Source: Miscanthus floridulus (taxonomy: Eukaryota > Streptophyta > Magnoliopsida > Poales > Poaceae). Taken from it: DNA of 64,000 nucleotides. Where the stretch lies: positions 108,578,158 through 108,642,157 of the forward strand of contig NC_089595.1 in the NCBI RefSeq assembly GCF_019320115.1, given 5' to 3'. The notes under the pieces are model-generated. The model ran no database searches, had not been told where the DNA came from, and worked only from the letters and a program-made list of their open reading frames with translations. Below are positions 11,790 through 22,562 of this stretch, one piece after another (positions within the stretch are counted from its first letter, which is position 1; the number at the start of each line of letters is the position of its first letter). The position numbers and the translations under genes were made by a program.

Positions 11790-13033
11790 TATATATATAT
11801 ATATTCAGAAATCATTTTTTTCGTATATAGAATCTCGTCTGCTTTGTTCACCCGCCGCTGACAGCGCGAGTCCGTCACCGTTAAGAAGCCCCCCGCCACG
11901 CCACCGCCATCATGCCCACCATCCAGACACTCGAGTCCCAGACACGCACGACTCCTCGGGAGGGGAGAAGAGGCGGGGGGAGAGAGAAGCGCGCGACGAG
12001 TCGACACCGTGGAAGAGAGGGTGCCGCTTCTGCCGCATCACACGTTGCGGAACGGCGACGGACGGGAGGAGAAGTGCGTCGGCGGCTGCGGCGGCGTGAG
12101 GTGGTGGAGGGACCTGCTGGCGCGGGAGGCCGGCAAGGTCGGTTGCGTGGCCCTGCCGATGGCGGCCGTGAGCTTGTCGCAGTACGCGGTGCAGGTGGCG
12201 TCCAACATGATGGTCGGCCACCTCCCTGGCGTCCTCCCGCTCTCCGCCTCCGCCATCGCCACCTCCCTCCCCACCGTCTCCGGTTTCAGCCTCCTCGTAC
12301 GTTTCACGTTACGCACACCGTGCCTTCTCGTCTCCTTCGTGCTTAAATTTGTTATACAAGCGTTATGCTGTCCTCATGTTAGTTGAGTTCACAATTCCTT
12401 CAGAATCCTTGTGCGACAATCTTCTGATCTAAATTCTGATCTGATGAAACTGTTGTCAATATTATTGTTCTGCCTGTAAGCCAATATTACTGTTCTTCCC
12501 ATAATTTAACTTTTGTGCTTCTAAAACAGATTGGGATGGCAAGTGGATTGGAAACTCTATGCGGTCAAGCCTATGGGGCAGACTGGGGATGCACACCTAT
12601 AGAGCTATAGTCACACTCATTGTTGTGAGCATTCCAATCTCACTTCTGTGGGCATTCATAGGCAAACTCCTGATCGTCATAGGTCAGGACCCCTTGGTCT
12701 CAAAGGAAACTGGGAGATACATAGCCTGGCTGATTCCAGGTCTCTTTGCATACCCCATCAGCCAGCCTCTCACAAAATTTCTACAGTCTCAGAGTCTCAT
12801 AATTCCTATGCTTTGGTCCTCCATTGCAACTTTGCTCTTGCACATCCCTCTCTGTTGGTTATTAGTGTTCAAGACCAGTTTGGGGTATATTGGAGCTTCT
12901 TTGGCGATAAGCTTGTCATATTGGTTAAATGTGATTATGCTTGCTGCTTACATCAGATATTTGAATTCTTGTAAGGAGACCCGCTCACCTCCTACTGTTG
13001 GGGCTTTCAAAGGAGTTGGTGTGTTTCTACGCC

Positions 13034-13443
13034 TGTAGGGGTATGGCCTCCGGTATCCATAAGACAAGATATGTGCTACACCCTCAGAGGGGGCTCAACC
13101 CACAAGATCAAGGCATGCACAGCACTGGTCGATGTGCACCGTAAGATATTATATAGTACCAAATATGATAATTTCCTTTTAACCCTATCCATCCAGAGTA
13201 TATAAGGAGAGACAGGGGTCTCCTAGTCGATAACTACATCGATCTCCATAGATCTCATACTCAATACAATACACCAAAGACATAGGACATAGGGTATTAC
13301 GTCGATCAGATGGCCTGAACCTGTCTAAATCGCTGTCTCTGCGCCTTGTGTCACCATCTAGTTCCTGATCACGCGCACCCCCACCGATCAATTTACCTTC
13401 ATGGGATACCCCTTGAAGGACTGCCGACGATATTCTGTCGATA
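13034..13443 (+). repeat. 5' LTR
   Basis: Starts TGTAGGGGTATGG and ends ATTCTGTCGATA. A TATATAAGG box lies near 13,200, a plausible core promoter for the element. Differs from the 3' LTR at about 40 of 410 positions by hand count. Confidence 0.9.
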
Positions 13444-14948
13444 GTTGACGCGCCAGATAGGGACATGCGTGCTGATTCCATAGTGAACTAGATGGGCCCT
13501 CAAGATCAACATCATCCATCGGCAACTCGGCGTCGGGCAAGAGATTGAATCTCCCTTCTTCGCGCCGCCGTTGTCGTCGACGGCATCTGCTATTTTCCGC
13601 CGATCTCATCAATTTGTTGCTATCGAGTCAAAGACGGAGTCGGTTTCCGTGTCACCGCCGCCAGATCCAATTCGATGCCCTCAGCCGTGCCTTGACGCAA
13701 TTTCTCGGTAAAGCCGTTTGTGCTGTCAGCAAGGATCAGAGACGTGAAGGCTTTGTCCACCCGATGCTGCGCCGCTGCTCCTGATCTGGGAACCAAGGAT
13801 TAATAGTGCTGTCAGCCAAGGAAGTTATCTACTACAACACCAATTATGAAGACGATGTATGCAAGGCTTTAACCAATTTTGGGACATGCACGTACGGATT
13901 AATCAAAGACATGCAAGCCAACTACGAATAGCTAGGATACTTGCACGTGCATGTGTACGCATGTATCTATCGTGCATACATATACAGGAATACACTCCAA
14001 GCACGGCTCGTTGAGCCATCCAAGGAACAATGCGAGCCGCTAAGCGAGCTGCCCACGTCGTCGACCACTAATATAAGGACGACGTCGTCCGGACTACTTA
14101 CTCCGACCACCTGCCGCGTCGCAATGATGATCGTCGCGAAGAACGGCACCATGACAACCGCAACCGCTGCCATGACGACAGTTCGGAAAGCTCAAGGGCC
14201 GGACAACTTCGTCAACGCCGACCAGATAACGCCATACGCCGCCGACCAGGCATTCTGTTTAAAGTTAAGTCACGCTTTAATATTTTTCTAAATATTATCC
14301 GATCTCCGTATATTGCCATAATATTTCTCTGAGTTGTTTTCTCCATGTTTGCTCTCCAAATGATTTTTCGAACCCCCGAATAGTCATGTTGATGCTCGGA
14401 TGTCCTCAGAGACGGCCCTGTCTCCGGCTCTTCCCTACACGTGCACTAGCGTCTGCCCTCTACGTTAATGGGTGGTCGGCAACGGCTCCTTAGCGACGCT
14501 TTGTTCTTCCTACACGCACACGTGCTCCGCGCTCCGCTTTATGTTAACGGGCTAATTAGGGTTGGAGACTCAGCTACACACTAACTGATCGGACGGTTTG
14601 TATTAAATATAAATACATCTTCACACCAACTGGTCGCCGAGCTGCATACGCTGTTTCATCACCATTGTTGATTTTTCTCCGAAGTTCATATATTTTTCCA
14701 TCATGTACTACACATTCTACATATTTGTATTGCAGGATCATTGTCCTGGTGATCGGACCACCTGGTGCTCGGACTTCTCCACCGATCAGCTGGTCGGACC
14801 GCTAGGTTCATGGACTTCGTCGTCAACCAGTTGATCGGACTGTTCGTCGGTCGCTTCTACTCAATGCTCACTTCGCCGCCGACCAGTTGACCAGACTGTT
14901 CGTCGCTCGTGCTTCATCACCAGATACGTCGGGGACTCCTCGGTGCTC

Positions 14949-15251
14949 GGACATCGCCAGCTACGCCGGGTACTCCTCGGCGCTCGGATTCTTCGTGCTC
15001 GAGGACTAAGTGGGCACACTTCACCTTGCGGACATCGCCAGCTACGCTGGGGACTCCTCGGTGCTCGGACATCGCCAGCTACGTCGGAGACTCCTCGGCG
15101 CTCGGACATCGCCAGCTACGCCGAGGACTCCTCGGTGCTCGGACGTCGCCAGCTACGCCGGGGACTCCTTGGTGCTCGGACGTCGCCAGCTACGCCGGTG
15201 ACTCCTCGGTGCTCGGACATCGCCAGCTACGCCAGGGACTCCCTTGGTGGT
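14949..15251. repeat. 37-bp tandem repeat array
   Basis: The unit begins GGACATCGCCAGCTACGCCG. Copies start at 15,030, 15,067, 15,104, 15,141, 15,178 and 15,215, exactly 37 bp apart, with an earlier copy at 14,949 separated by a spacer. Thirty-seven is not a multiple of three and the copies contain no common stop-free constraint, so a protein repeat is unlikely. Direct spacer-free repeats inside an LTR element are not a CRISPR array. Confidence 0.92.
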
Positions 15252-15597
15252 CGTATCTTGCTACGTCTCATCGGTGTGCTATCAAGCTGCTCCATGTTGT
15301 TCGGATCGGGGTGCTAATCTTGGGCAGCACGTCTGGGGTCTTGATACGCGCATGTCAGACGACGTCGGCAAGCTTTCAGACTTCTTTTCCTTTAACCCTG
15401 CTATAAGATTCATTCTTCATCTTCCAGCAGGCTCGGGGACTAAGTGGACACGCTTCACCTTACGGTGAATGTGCGCTTTTCGATTCGGGGCTCCACCCGT
15501 GGACTAGTTGCGTGCTCGGCCGGTCTTCTGCCTTTCTTTTACTTTCTGACCCTGGCACCACGTGACTACGTCACCTACTGCCAGGCTCGGGACTAGC

Positions 15598-16007
15598 TGT
15601 GGGGGTATGGCTCCCGGTATCCACAAGACAAGACATGGGCCGCACCCTCAGAGGTGGCCCAGCCCACAAGATCAAGACGTGCACGGCACTGGTCGACGTG
15701 CACCGCAAAATATTGTATAGTACAAAATATGATATTTTCCTTGTAACCCTATCCCTCCAGAGTATATAAGGAAAGGCAGAGGTCCCCTAGTCGATAACTA
15801 CATCGATCTCCATAGATCTCATACTCAATACAATACACCAAAGACACATGACGTAGGGTATTACGTCGATCAGACGGCCCAAACCTGTCTAAATCGCTAT
15901 CTCTGCGCCTTGTGTCACCATCTGGTTCCTGATCACGCGCACCCCCACCGATCAATCTACCTTCGTAGGATACCCCTCGGAGGACTGCCGACGATATTCT
16001 GTCGACA
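15598..16007 (+). repeat. 3' LTR
   Basis: Starts TGTGGGGGTATGG and ends GATATTCTGTCGACA, directly before the repeated ACGCC target. The MATE exon resumes at once at 16,013. Confidence 0.92.
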
Positions 16008-18085
16008 ACGCCTAGCTCTGCCATCTGCACTGATGTTGTGGTAAGTATAGTGATGTTCTTAAGCTTCTTTCTCTTCTTGTGTAAGATTCCATATTGGGTT
16101 AATGAATTCTATTCCACAATTTTATAGTTTCGAATGGTGGTCTTTTGAGATCCTTATTCTTGTCTCAGGGATTTTACCAAATCCAGAGCAGCAAACTTCA
16201 GTTCTTTCAATCTGGTAAGTACTTTCACATCTACAGTAACGTGCAGTTGCAGTACATTGCTTTTTTCTAAAAGTATTTGCATTCTCTTCATCAGTTTGAC
16301 GACTATCACGTTAATGTATACTATACCTTATGGGCTTGGAGCGGCTGCAAGGTATGAAGAAGCTTAACCACTCCTAGATACTACTTCCATATCAATACAA
16401 AGCCACAATTAACTTCGTTTATGTTATCCAATGAGCAGCACTAGGGTAGCAAATGAATTGGGTGGTGGTAACCCAGAAGGAGCTCGATCATCTGTTTGGG
16501 TTGTCATGTGTATTGCAGTGATGGAAGCAGTTATAATCACAATTATATTGTTAGCGTCACAGCACATCTTGGGCTATGCATATAGCAGCGATAAGGATGT
16601 TGTCGCGTATGTCAATGCAATGGTTCCCTTTGTGTGCGTCTCTGTTGCTGCTGACAGTCTACAAGGTGTTCTATGAGGTTACATCTCTTAACTTTCTTAC
16701 ATGTTCATCTGTCTTTCTCTTCATCAAAAGAGTATAAAGGAAAAGTATTTTCCTGGTTTTTGAACCTCGAAAAGACATCTTCCAGTTATACCTGTGAAGT
16801 TATGAAACAACTTGTTTTTTCTCTTTACACCAAATTACTACACCTTTTACCATAGTTTGATCTGCATATATCAATCTGCGTGCTCTTCTCAATTTCGGTA
16901 ACAAGCCCTGTCAGGTGGCAAGTGACCATTAATGTTTTTGTCAGTCATGCCAATTTCATACCAGGTAAGATGCCGCTTCTGTTTTAACTTTATTCCACGA
17001 TACTAATGCTATTCTGTGGTGTGGAAGCAAAATTTTGTTACTCGGGGAGTAACTTGTTTGTTCCTTCAAAAATGGGCTCTTACGTGAACATGGATGCCGG
17101 TGTTTTCATCAACACGCATCTAGCAGAGATGTTACCGTAAGGAGGCTCCACATCACTATGTATGCAAATTACAACCTTTCTCCTAGCTATTAGTGGAATT
17201 TCTGTCTGCTACATATTTTGGTTTACTTCTTCTTCTGAAGAGTGTTTGGGCACGTGAATAGCAATCTGAACTTAAAACTACACGCAAGAGTGTGGCTGTC
17301 ATTTTGTAATGCTTGATGACTGACACCGCTGAACTTCACAACAGAAGCATTCTGATTGTTCATGTCCTCTCTGTTACTCTCAGGATACATTCGTGTTAAA
17401 TGCTAACCCTTATAGTTTTGTGATCATCAGGTATCGCCCGAGGATGCGGGTGGCAACACTTGGGTGCCTATGTCAACCTGGGTTCGTTCTATCTCGTTGG
17501 GATTCCAACAGCACTCTTCCTCGGCTTTGTTCTGAAGATGGAAGCGAAAGGGCTTTGGATAGGCATTTCCTGCGGCTCCATACGTTCTTACTTCTTGCCG
17601 TCATCACATTCTTCAGCAACTGGCAGAAGATGGTTTGTGCTTTCTATATACCTGTGCAAGTCTCTTTTTTTCCTCATCAACACTGAGCACTGAAAAAAAA
17701 ATGAATTGTAGCTTACTGACCTGTTTCCGTCTTTGCAGTCTGAGAAGGCAAGGGAGAGAGTTTTCAGCAATGAGCCATCAGATAAGGAACCTTTGCAATC
17801 GGATGGATCAAATTTGTTCTAATTTTGGCACGAGTCATCTGATCACTTGAAAAGACGCAGCGGACCAGATCTTGTAGAGAAAGAAGCCCCTCTTGGAATA
17901 GGTTTATGCTGCCTTGCTTTCTGGTCTCTGAACTGTATGTACAGGGAACTCGCTGAACTCTGACCAGTGTTCTGTGTTCGTACTTGCTGTTGTTTGTTGA
18001 AACAATGGGACAATTGTATCAGAAAAATAAGACATGATGATAATATGGTAGAGATAGCAACCACAGTTTTCAACTTTGCATGTCT

Positions 18086-19056
18086 TGGTCGTGCCTGCGC
18101 TCGCCAAATTGGTTCTGAGATGGCGGCGGTGGACTACAGCTCATTCCTAGGGTTGAGGAGCTTAGGTGAAAGCCGTGCACGACCTGGTTGCGCGATCGAC
18201 GGCGACGCCCCCGAGCGCCGCTTACCACCTTGAGGCGTCGATGTAGCCTCCCCACCTTATAGAAGTAGCTTTGCCCCTCTCCTCCCGGTGAAAACCTAGC
18301 TCTAGTTATCTAGAACCGGTGGTGGTGGTGTCAACGACGTCGCGTCCTTCTTGGAGGCACCACCGCGGAGGGCTACCTCAGACCTACCTCCCCTGGCTCC
18401 TTGTTCCCCCTCCTGGGTGAGACTAGCCCTGGCTGTTGGTCGTTGCCGATGTGTCAATGAGTGTCCTCCTCTGGTGTCTCTTCTCCGTCAGCGCTCTCCT
18501 TGATGGTGCCAGAAAACCAAACGTCGGGTGGTGTTTCCACCGCTGCCACCATTCCCCTTCATGGTTTCCTCCCCGTGGACGGCGTTGAATGGTGGTACAT
18601 GGGCCCGGATGTGCTGTAGGTGTCACCATCAGCTTCAAGGGAGGTCGCCGTGTCCGATGATCTTATGCTTGCGTGTCCGTCGCCACTCTTAGTCCCCACT
18701 CCACTGTTGGTCCTCATATGGAGGGCGGCGGCGGAGCGGCGTAGCTATGAGGAGTGGTGCAGGGCACAATGGTCACGGCGTAACCGGCGAGTATGCTGTT
18801 CGGCGGTAGCGCAAATCGACGATCGGTTGGCGTCCTTCGGCTTGGGTCTAGGCTTATCCTTAAGTCATCGTGTTGGTTCTTCTTGTTTTTTCTATTAAGT
18901 GTTGCTGTTGTAATCTCTCCCTCCCCCTTTGTACTTCTCTGGTCTTATTGTATCTAGATTGGCGCCATGCCCTTTCACCTCCCGGCTTGCTCGGCATCTG
19001 TAGAACGAAAATTCCAAATAGGGATAGTTCATCCCCCGGTGACCTTTCAAAAAAAA
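18086..19056 (+). mobile_element. Poly(A)-ended retroposon with 14-bp target duplication
   Basis: AACTTTGCATGTCT occurs at 18,072-18,085 and again at 19,057-19,070 directly after an A-run. The 970-bp GC-rich body between them has no intact long frame. Direct repeats plus terminal A-run are the signature of L1-type target-primed insertion. It could be an internally deleted LINE or another processed transcript; I do not recognise the source. It lies in the 3' flank of the MATE pseudogene. Confidence 0.65.
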
Positions 19057-19172
19057 AACTTTGCATGTCTGTACCCTGCTTTTGTGTGACCCTGATGTTG
19101 GTCCATTGTTTTGCAACTTTGCATGTCTGTACCCTGATTTTGTGTGACCCTAGTGTTGGTCCATTGTTTTCT
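19057..19172. repeat. 58-bp tandem duplication
   Basis: Two near-identical copies start at 19,057 and 19,115, each opening AACTTTGCATGTCTGTACCC. The first copy overlaps the retroposon target duplication. Confidence 0.85.
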
Positions 19173-19441
19173 GCGCCAGCAGCTCATTGTCGACTCACCA
19201 TGCGCTCGGCGAAGGCAAACGCTTGTGGCAGTGCCTCAGAACGTCAGAATGGCGGCCGATGCAGGAGCTAACGTGCGTGCTCGGTGCTCCGCATGACATT
19301 GTAAGTGTGGATTATTAACTGAAGCAACAACAGATAACTCGACACTTATCAGATTTGTAGATAAACCAGCTGTGATCAGTTCTCTTCGTTAGGAAAAAAC
19401 TGGGCGGAAAACAAACTTCTTCGCCAATTTTGTGACAATAA

Positions 19442-19596
19442 GGGCCTGTTTGTTAGGCATGAGTACTTGAGGAGAAACCACTTTTGATGGCTCTGGGTCC
19501 TGGCCTAAAAACGGCTCTGGCTCCTCTATTGTTCACCAGAAAATGGCTCATCTTCCTAAAAGTTGCTGCCGGAGCCGAACCATGGCAAACAAGCCC
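19442..19596. mobile_element. Tourist-like MITE with TAA target duplication
   Basis: 155 bp, ends GGGCCTGTTTGTTAGGC and GGCAAACAAGCCC, flanked by TAA on both sides (19,439-19,441 and 19,597-19,599). A 3-bp TWA duplication and these ends fit PIF/Harbinger-derived Tourist elements. Confidence 0.75.
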
Positions 19597-19599
19597 TAA

Positions 19600-20579
19600 C
19601 ATCTGGTGAACTTAAAAGTTCAAATCACCAGCATAAAATTACCACACAACAAAGGATTAAAATTTCAGAAAGGTATTCTGTTCCCAAATCATGATATCCC
19701 TCAAAAGGTACTGAATGTAAATCATGAGCCACAACATGGTTACATTGGGGCATTGGGCACCAATTCATATGATATCTTTGCAGAGATACAGAGGATAGAT
19801 AAGGAGACTGGGGCTGGGGCATGACATCAACCAGAATATAGGCATACAGAAACATTTCCAACCACAAGTCCAGAAGTAGAACTACGCATGCTGTAATACT
19901 CCAACTGTGCATGCTTTTTATCTCAATTTTGAAAATAATTTATTCCATATTTCCTGTTAGTGAAGGCTATTCCTCAACAGAATAAGAGGAAACACATGAT
20001 GGCATGAATAGTTGAAGACCGTTGAGCCTCAAAATTTCAGTACCAGTGCCGCCGAGCCAAGCAGCATGCAGCATCAACCCTAAGAATAGAGAAGCGCATG
20101 GAGCTGGTGAACATGAAAAGGATGCAAACTAAGATTGTCAACAGCGCCTGCACATAGCAACAGTCAACAGCTAAGTTGGATGCAGTAAGAAACGGTATGT
20201 GAATTCACAGAAACAAGATCAAAATGGTATCTATATGGGCAACTTTTTCTTAAACAACACTCTTATGAACAGTATAACTAACTAGGTCATTTTAACTCCA
20301 CAACAAAATCTTCATAGCAAATAGCAATGAAATAGTTCCTTTCCATCCCACAACATACATAATGATAAAAGAGTGATTGATACAATACCCTATAGCATAG
20401 CAGGATCACAGTTCATTTGATTAACGTGCTTGAAAACCTATTTGTGCTGTGCCACATCAATTTCCACAAGTTCATAGAGAAGAATTGTCCACAAGCCACT
20501 CATCCCTCCTTGCACTTAAAGTTGATCTGAAATGGAGCATAAATTTGCCGGATCTCACCATTGAAAAGGCTTGTTTTGA
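19600..20579. other. Downstream flank of the L12 gene, no other gene seen
   Basis: Moderately AT-rich. Part of it is likely the 3' untranslated region of the minus-strand L12 gene (at least 20,440-20,579). No other domain is visible on either strand. Confidence 0.4.
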
Positions 20580-21179
20580 TCAGTCCATAATGACCTTGGC
20601 GCCAACTGCCTTCATCTTCTCGACAATCGCCTCAGCCTCCTCCTTGGATACGCCGCCCTTGATCACCAACGGCGCCTTCTCCACCAGCTCCTTGGCCTCC
20701 TTCAGCCCAAGGTCAGTGAACGACCGGATCTCCTTGATCACCTTGATCTTGCTCGCCGCGTCGAACGCCTCCAGCCGCAGCTCGAAGACCGTCTTCTCGG
20801 CTGCCGCCGCCGCCTTCTCCCCTGCCGCGCCGGCCGTGGTGCCGCCGCCGCCGCCCATCCCCGTGGCGGAGTTGAGGATGGCGATGGGTGGTGCGGAGGG
20901 GATGTCGAGGCGACGGAGGAGCAGAGAGGAGAGAGCGGCGGTCTCCGCGAGGGTCAGGGAGGAGACCTCCTCGACGAGGCGCCACACGCGGTCGGACGGC
21001 GGCGGGCGGGACGGGGAGGACGGGTCGAAGGTGGAGGGGTCGTAGTCCGTGCGAATCTTGCGAACATCGATGAGCTCCTCGGCCGCAGCGGTGGAGAATG
21101 CCGCGGGAAGGCGATGGCGGCGGAGGAAGAGGCGGTGAGGAAGATGCGTTTGGAAGTTTGGCTCTGGGCTTAGGCCCAT
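20580..21179 (-). CDS. Mitochondrial ribosomal protein L7/L12-like
   Basis: L7/L12 forms the stalk of the large ribosomal subunit that recruits and stimulates translation GTPases. The C-terminal domain (about residues 130-199) is complete: [20 protein letters not shown], then [19 protein letters not shown], ending AVGAKVIMD. Before it lie an N-terminal dimerisation-like helix region ([20 protein letters not shown]) and an Ala/Gly/Glu linker. The arginine-rich start ([19 protein letters not shown]) suits a mitochondrial presequence, and the organisation matches plant nuclear-encoded mitochondrial L12 rather than plastid L12. It is a single uninterrupted frame of 199 residues. The start is uncertain: the only upstream ATG lies within a TGGGCC promoter-type motif. 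Confidence 0.85.
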   Translation of the reverse strand: MGLSPEPNFQTHLPHRLFLRRHRLPAAFSTAAAEELIDVRKIRTDYDPSTFDPSSPSRPPPSDRVWRLVEEVSSLTLAETAALSSLLLRRLDIPSAPPIAILNSATGMGGGGGTTAGAAGEKAAAAAEKTVFELRLEAFDAASKIKVIKEIRSFTDLGLKEAKELVEKAPLVIKGGVSKEEAEAIVEKMKAVGAKVIMD

Positions 21180-21200
21180 TTAGACATTTTGGCCCGATAA
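21164..21200 (-). promoter_or_regulatory. Site II-like (TGGGCC) motifs upstream of L12
   Basis: On the minus strand, ATGGGCCTAAGCCC and nearby CGGGCC match the TGGGCY site II element found in front of many plant ribosomal and mitochondrial protein genes. The motif includes the proposed start ATG, which suggests that transcription begins further downstream or that the true start differs. Confidence 0.4.
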
Positions 21201-21573
21201 CCCTCCCAGATGAGATGGGTTCTGTTAGATTGGGCAGGACTGAGCTACGCTAAGCAGGCCGAACTGCTTCATTAAGGCAAGGCATTTTGATCTGGAAATA
21301 ACATGGCTAGGACTCTGTCAGTTGAGGCATCGACATACTGTGTACCCCCACAAATAGCAAACATCAACACAACCCTGAGGACAATGCGCCAGTAAAACAG
21401 GAGATAAATACATTTCACATGATTGTGCCAGCAAAATCTGAGTGTCCATCAATCAAAGTTTATATTCATTACTGGAAATGACAAATCGCAACTGCTACAG
21501 ATCATCCAAGACCCAAAGCAAGGAAATTAGCGTCCACGTTCACTTTCCTAGATGGCTCGAGATGTATGAAAAG

Positions 21574-21767
21574 GTCTCGCCCGACACCAAAGCCACGGGC
21601 TCCGTCTCGCCCGACCTCGAGGCCGCGGGCTCCGTCTCGTCCGACCCCTTGGGTGCGGGCTCCGTCTCACCCGACCCGAAGGACGCGGTTCCTGTCTCGC
21701 CCAAGGTCGCGGGCTCCATCTCGCCCGACCTTGAGAACACGGGTTCCGTCTCGTCCGATGGGGACCC
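21574..21767. repeat. 30-bp tandem repeats with one 24-bp unit
   Basis: Units opening GTCTCGCCCGAC start at 21,574, 21,604, 21,634, 21,664, 21,694, 21,718 and 21,748. All spacings are multiples of three (30, with one of 24), and one plus-strand frame reads a ten-residue repeat of the type GSVSPDPxxA without a stop. Confidence 0.85.
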
Positions 21768-22058
21768 ATACCGCCGTCAATCACTCCAGGTCCAAGCGTA
21801 TGAGCCTGGATCAAAACTCTGACGCTAGAGAAAAGACTGGCACGACTTGATGTAACCCGTGGCCATGACGGACCATACCTAGGGATTCACATCAAGAACA
21901 GTGTCAGACGTGCCGGTGTTGTTCTGTCTAATCCTCGTGAATCAGCGGAACCCGCATGAAGGAGAAAAAGGACCCGACAAGCCTGAAAGCCTTCTTCTTT
22001 CTCCCGTTCTTCTTCTCTGTAACCCGCGCTTTTTCTTCACCTATAAAAGAGGAAACAA

Positions 22059-22126
22059 GGCTCCCCATAAAAGTAGAGCTGGACATAAGAGCGGCTCCCC
22101 ATAAAAGTAGAGCTGGACATAAGAGC
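22059..22126. repeat. 34-bp perfect tandem duplication
   Basis: Two identical copies start at 22,059 and 22,093, each opening GGCTCCCCATAAAAGTAGAG. The duplication lies just downstream of the TATA box of the LTR-like segment. Confidence 0.95.
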
Positions 22127-22562
22127 ACGACACGAGCACACGGCTAAACGGCAAGCGAGCTCTCAGCACCCATTCACTCCTACCAGAGACTTAGGATCCT
22201 CTCTCGCTCTCGCCTGTTTATAACCCCTACTACAAACCAAGTGTCGGTAACACGAGCAGCAGCGAACCGGACTTAGGGACATTCCGCCCGAACCAGTATA
22301 AACCCTCGTGTCCTCCGAGCACACCATCCGAGCCAGACGGGCAAATACAAATTTACTCATCAGTGGTCCGAAAACACCGACAAATTTACTCTTGTACAAA
22401 TTTACATCAGTTCATGAGCTTAGCTTAGGCCTACATTGATAGTCTCACTAAAGAATATATCAACTACCAATACAAAAATTGAGTGTACAAGAGTCCATTG
22501 GGAATGTTCAACGTCATATGAAATTCCACATTTTCTTTGGAGAGTAGATCTTTCTATGTCCG

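Larger units (their letters stand above)
13034..16007 (+). mobile_element. Non-autonomous LTR retrotransposon inside the MATE exon
   Basis: Two 410-bp LTRs (13,034-13,443 and 15,598-16,007) bracket about 2.15 kb. The target duplication ACGCC is perfect (13,029-13,033 and 16,008-16,012). The inside carries no recognisable gag, protease or pol, so the element must have moved with enzymes from a relative. The sequence after the 5' LTR (GTTGACGCGCCAGATAGGGA) resembles the leader of grass gypsy elements; that assignment is from memory and tentative. Confidence 0.92.
12009..17822 (+). pseudogene. MATE (DETOXIFICATION) efflux transporter, disrupted
   Basis: MATE proteins are 12-helix membrane antiporters that export organic cations, flavonoids or citrate. 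Inferred exons: 12,009-12,296; 12,530-13,033 continuing at 16,013-16,040; 16,128-16,214; 16,295-16,351; 16,439-16,677; 17,431-17,632; 17,739-17,822, all with GT-AG borders. Family blocks seen include GLETLCGQAYGA, FLQSQSLIIPMLWSS, FEWWSFEIL, STRVANELGGGNPEGAR and [20 protein letters not shown]. Lesions: a deletion after QAYGA (about 13 nt), an LTR element in exon 2, TGA in place of a Ser codon at 16,674, and a deletion near 17,582 (about 7 nt). Adding 20 nt to the 1,489 coding nt gives 503 codons, normal for the family. The introns are otherwise well preserved, so inactivation looks fairly recent in gene terms. Confidence 0.9.
21560..22390 (+). mobile_element. LTR-like segment of a retrotransposon, probably solo
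   Basis: The segment has a TATA box (CCTATAAAAGAGG near 22,040), a GC-rich upstream repeat array and a terminus ...AACACCGACA near 22,380. This resembles an LTR with U3, R and U5 parts. The stretch from 22,140 to 22,340 reads like grass gypsy LTR ends. I could not find a matching target duplication or a partner LTR, so limits are approximate. It sits between the EMC6 stop and the L12 start. Confidence 0.45.

Noticed and set aside
10999..12008. TATA-like TATATATATATAT at 11,790 as the MATE promoter
   Set aside because: It is the TA target and simple repeat beside the Stowaway element; no supporting initiator evidence.
14949..15251. Regular direct repeats resembling a CRISPR array
   Set aside because: The copies abut with no unique spacers, lie inside an LTR element and the genome is a plant.
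20449..21045. 198-codon plus-strand frame over the L12 gene
   Set aside because: It is the antisense shadow of the L12 coding sequence, low in complexity and without a domain.
21420..22400. Exact limits for a solo LTR
   Set aside because: Several candidate starts and ends were tried by eye; none gave a matching 5-bp target duplication.
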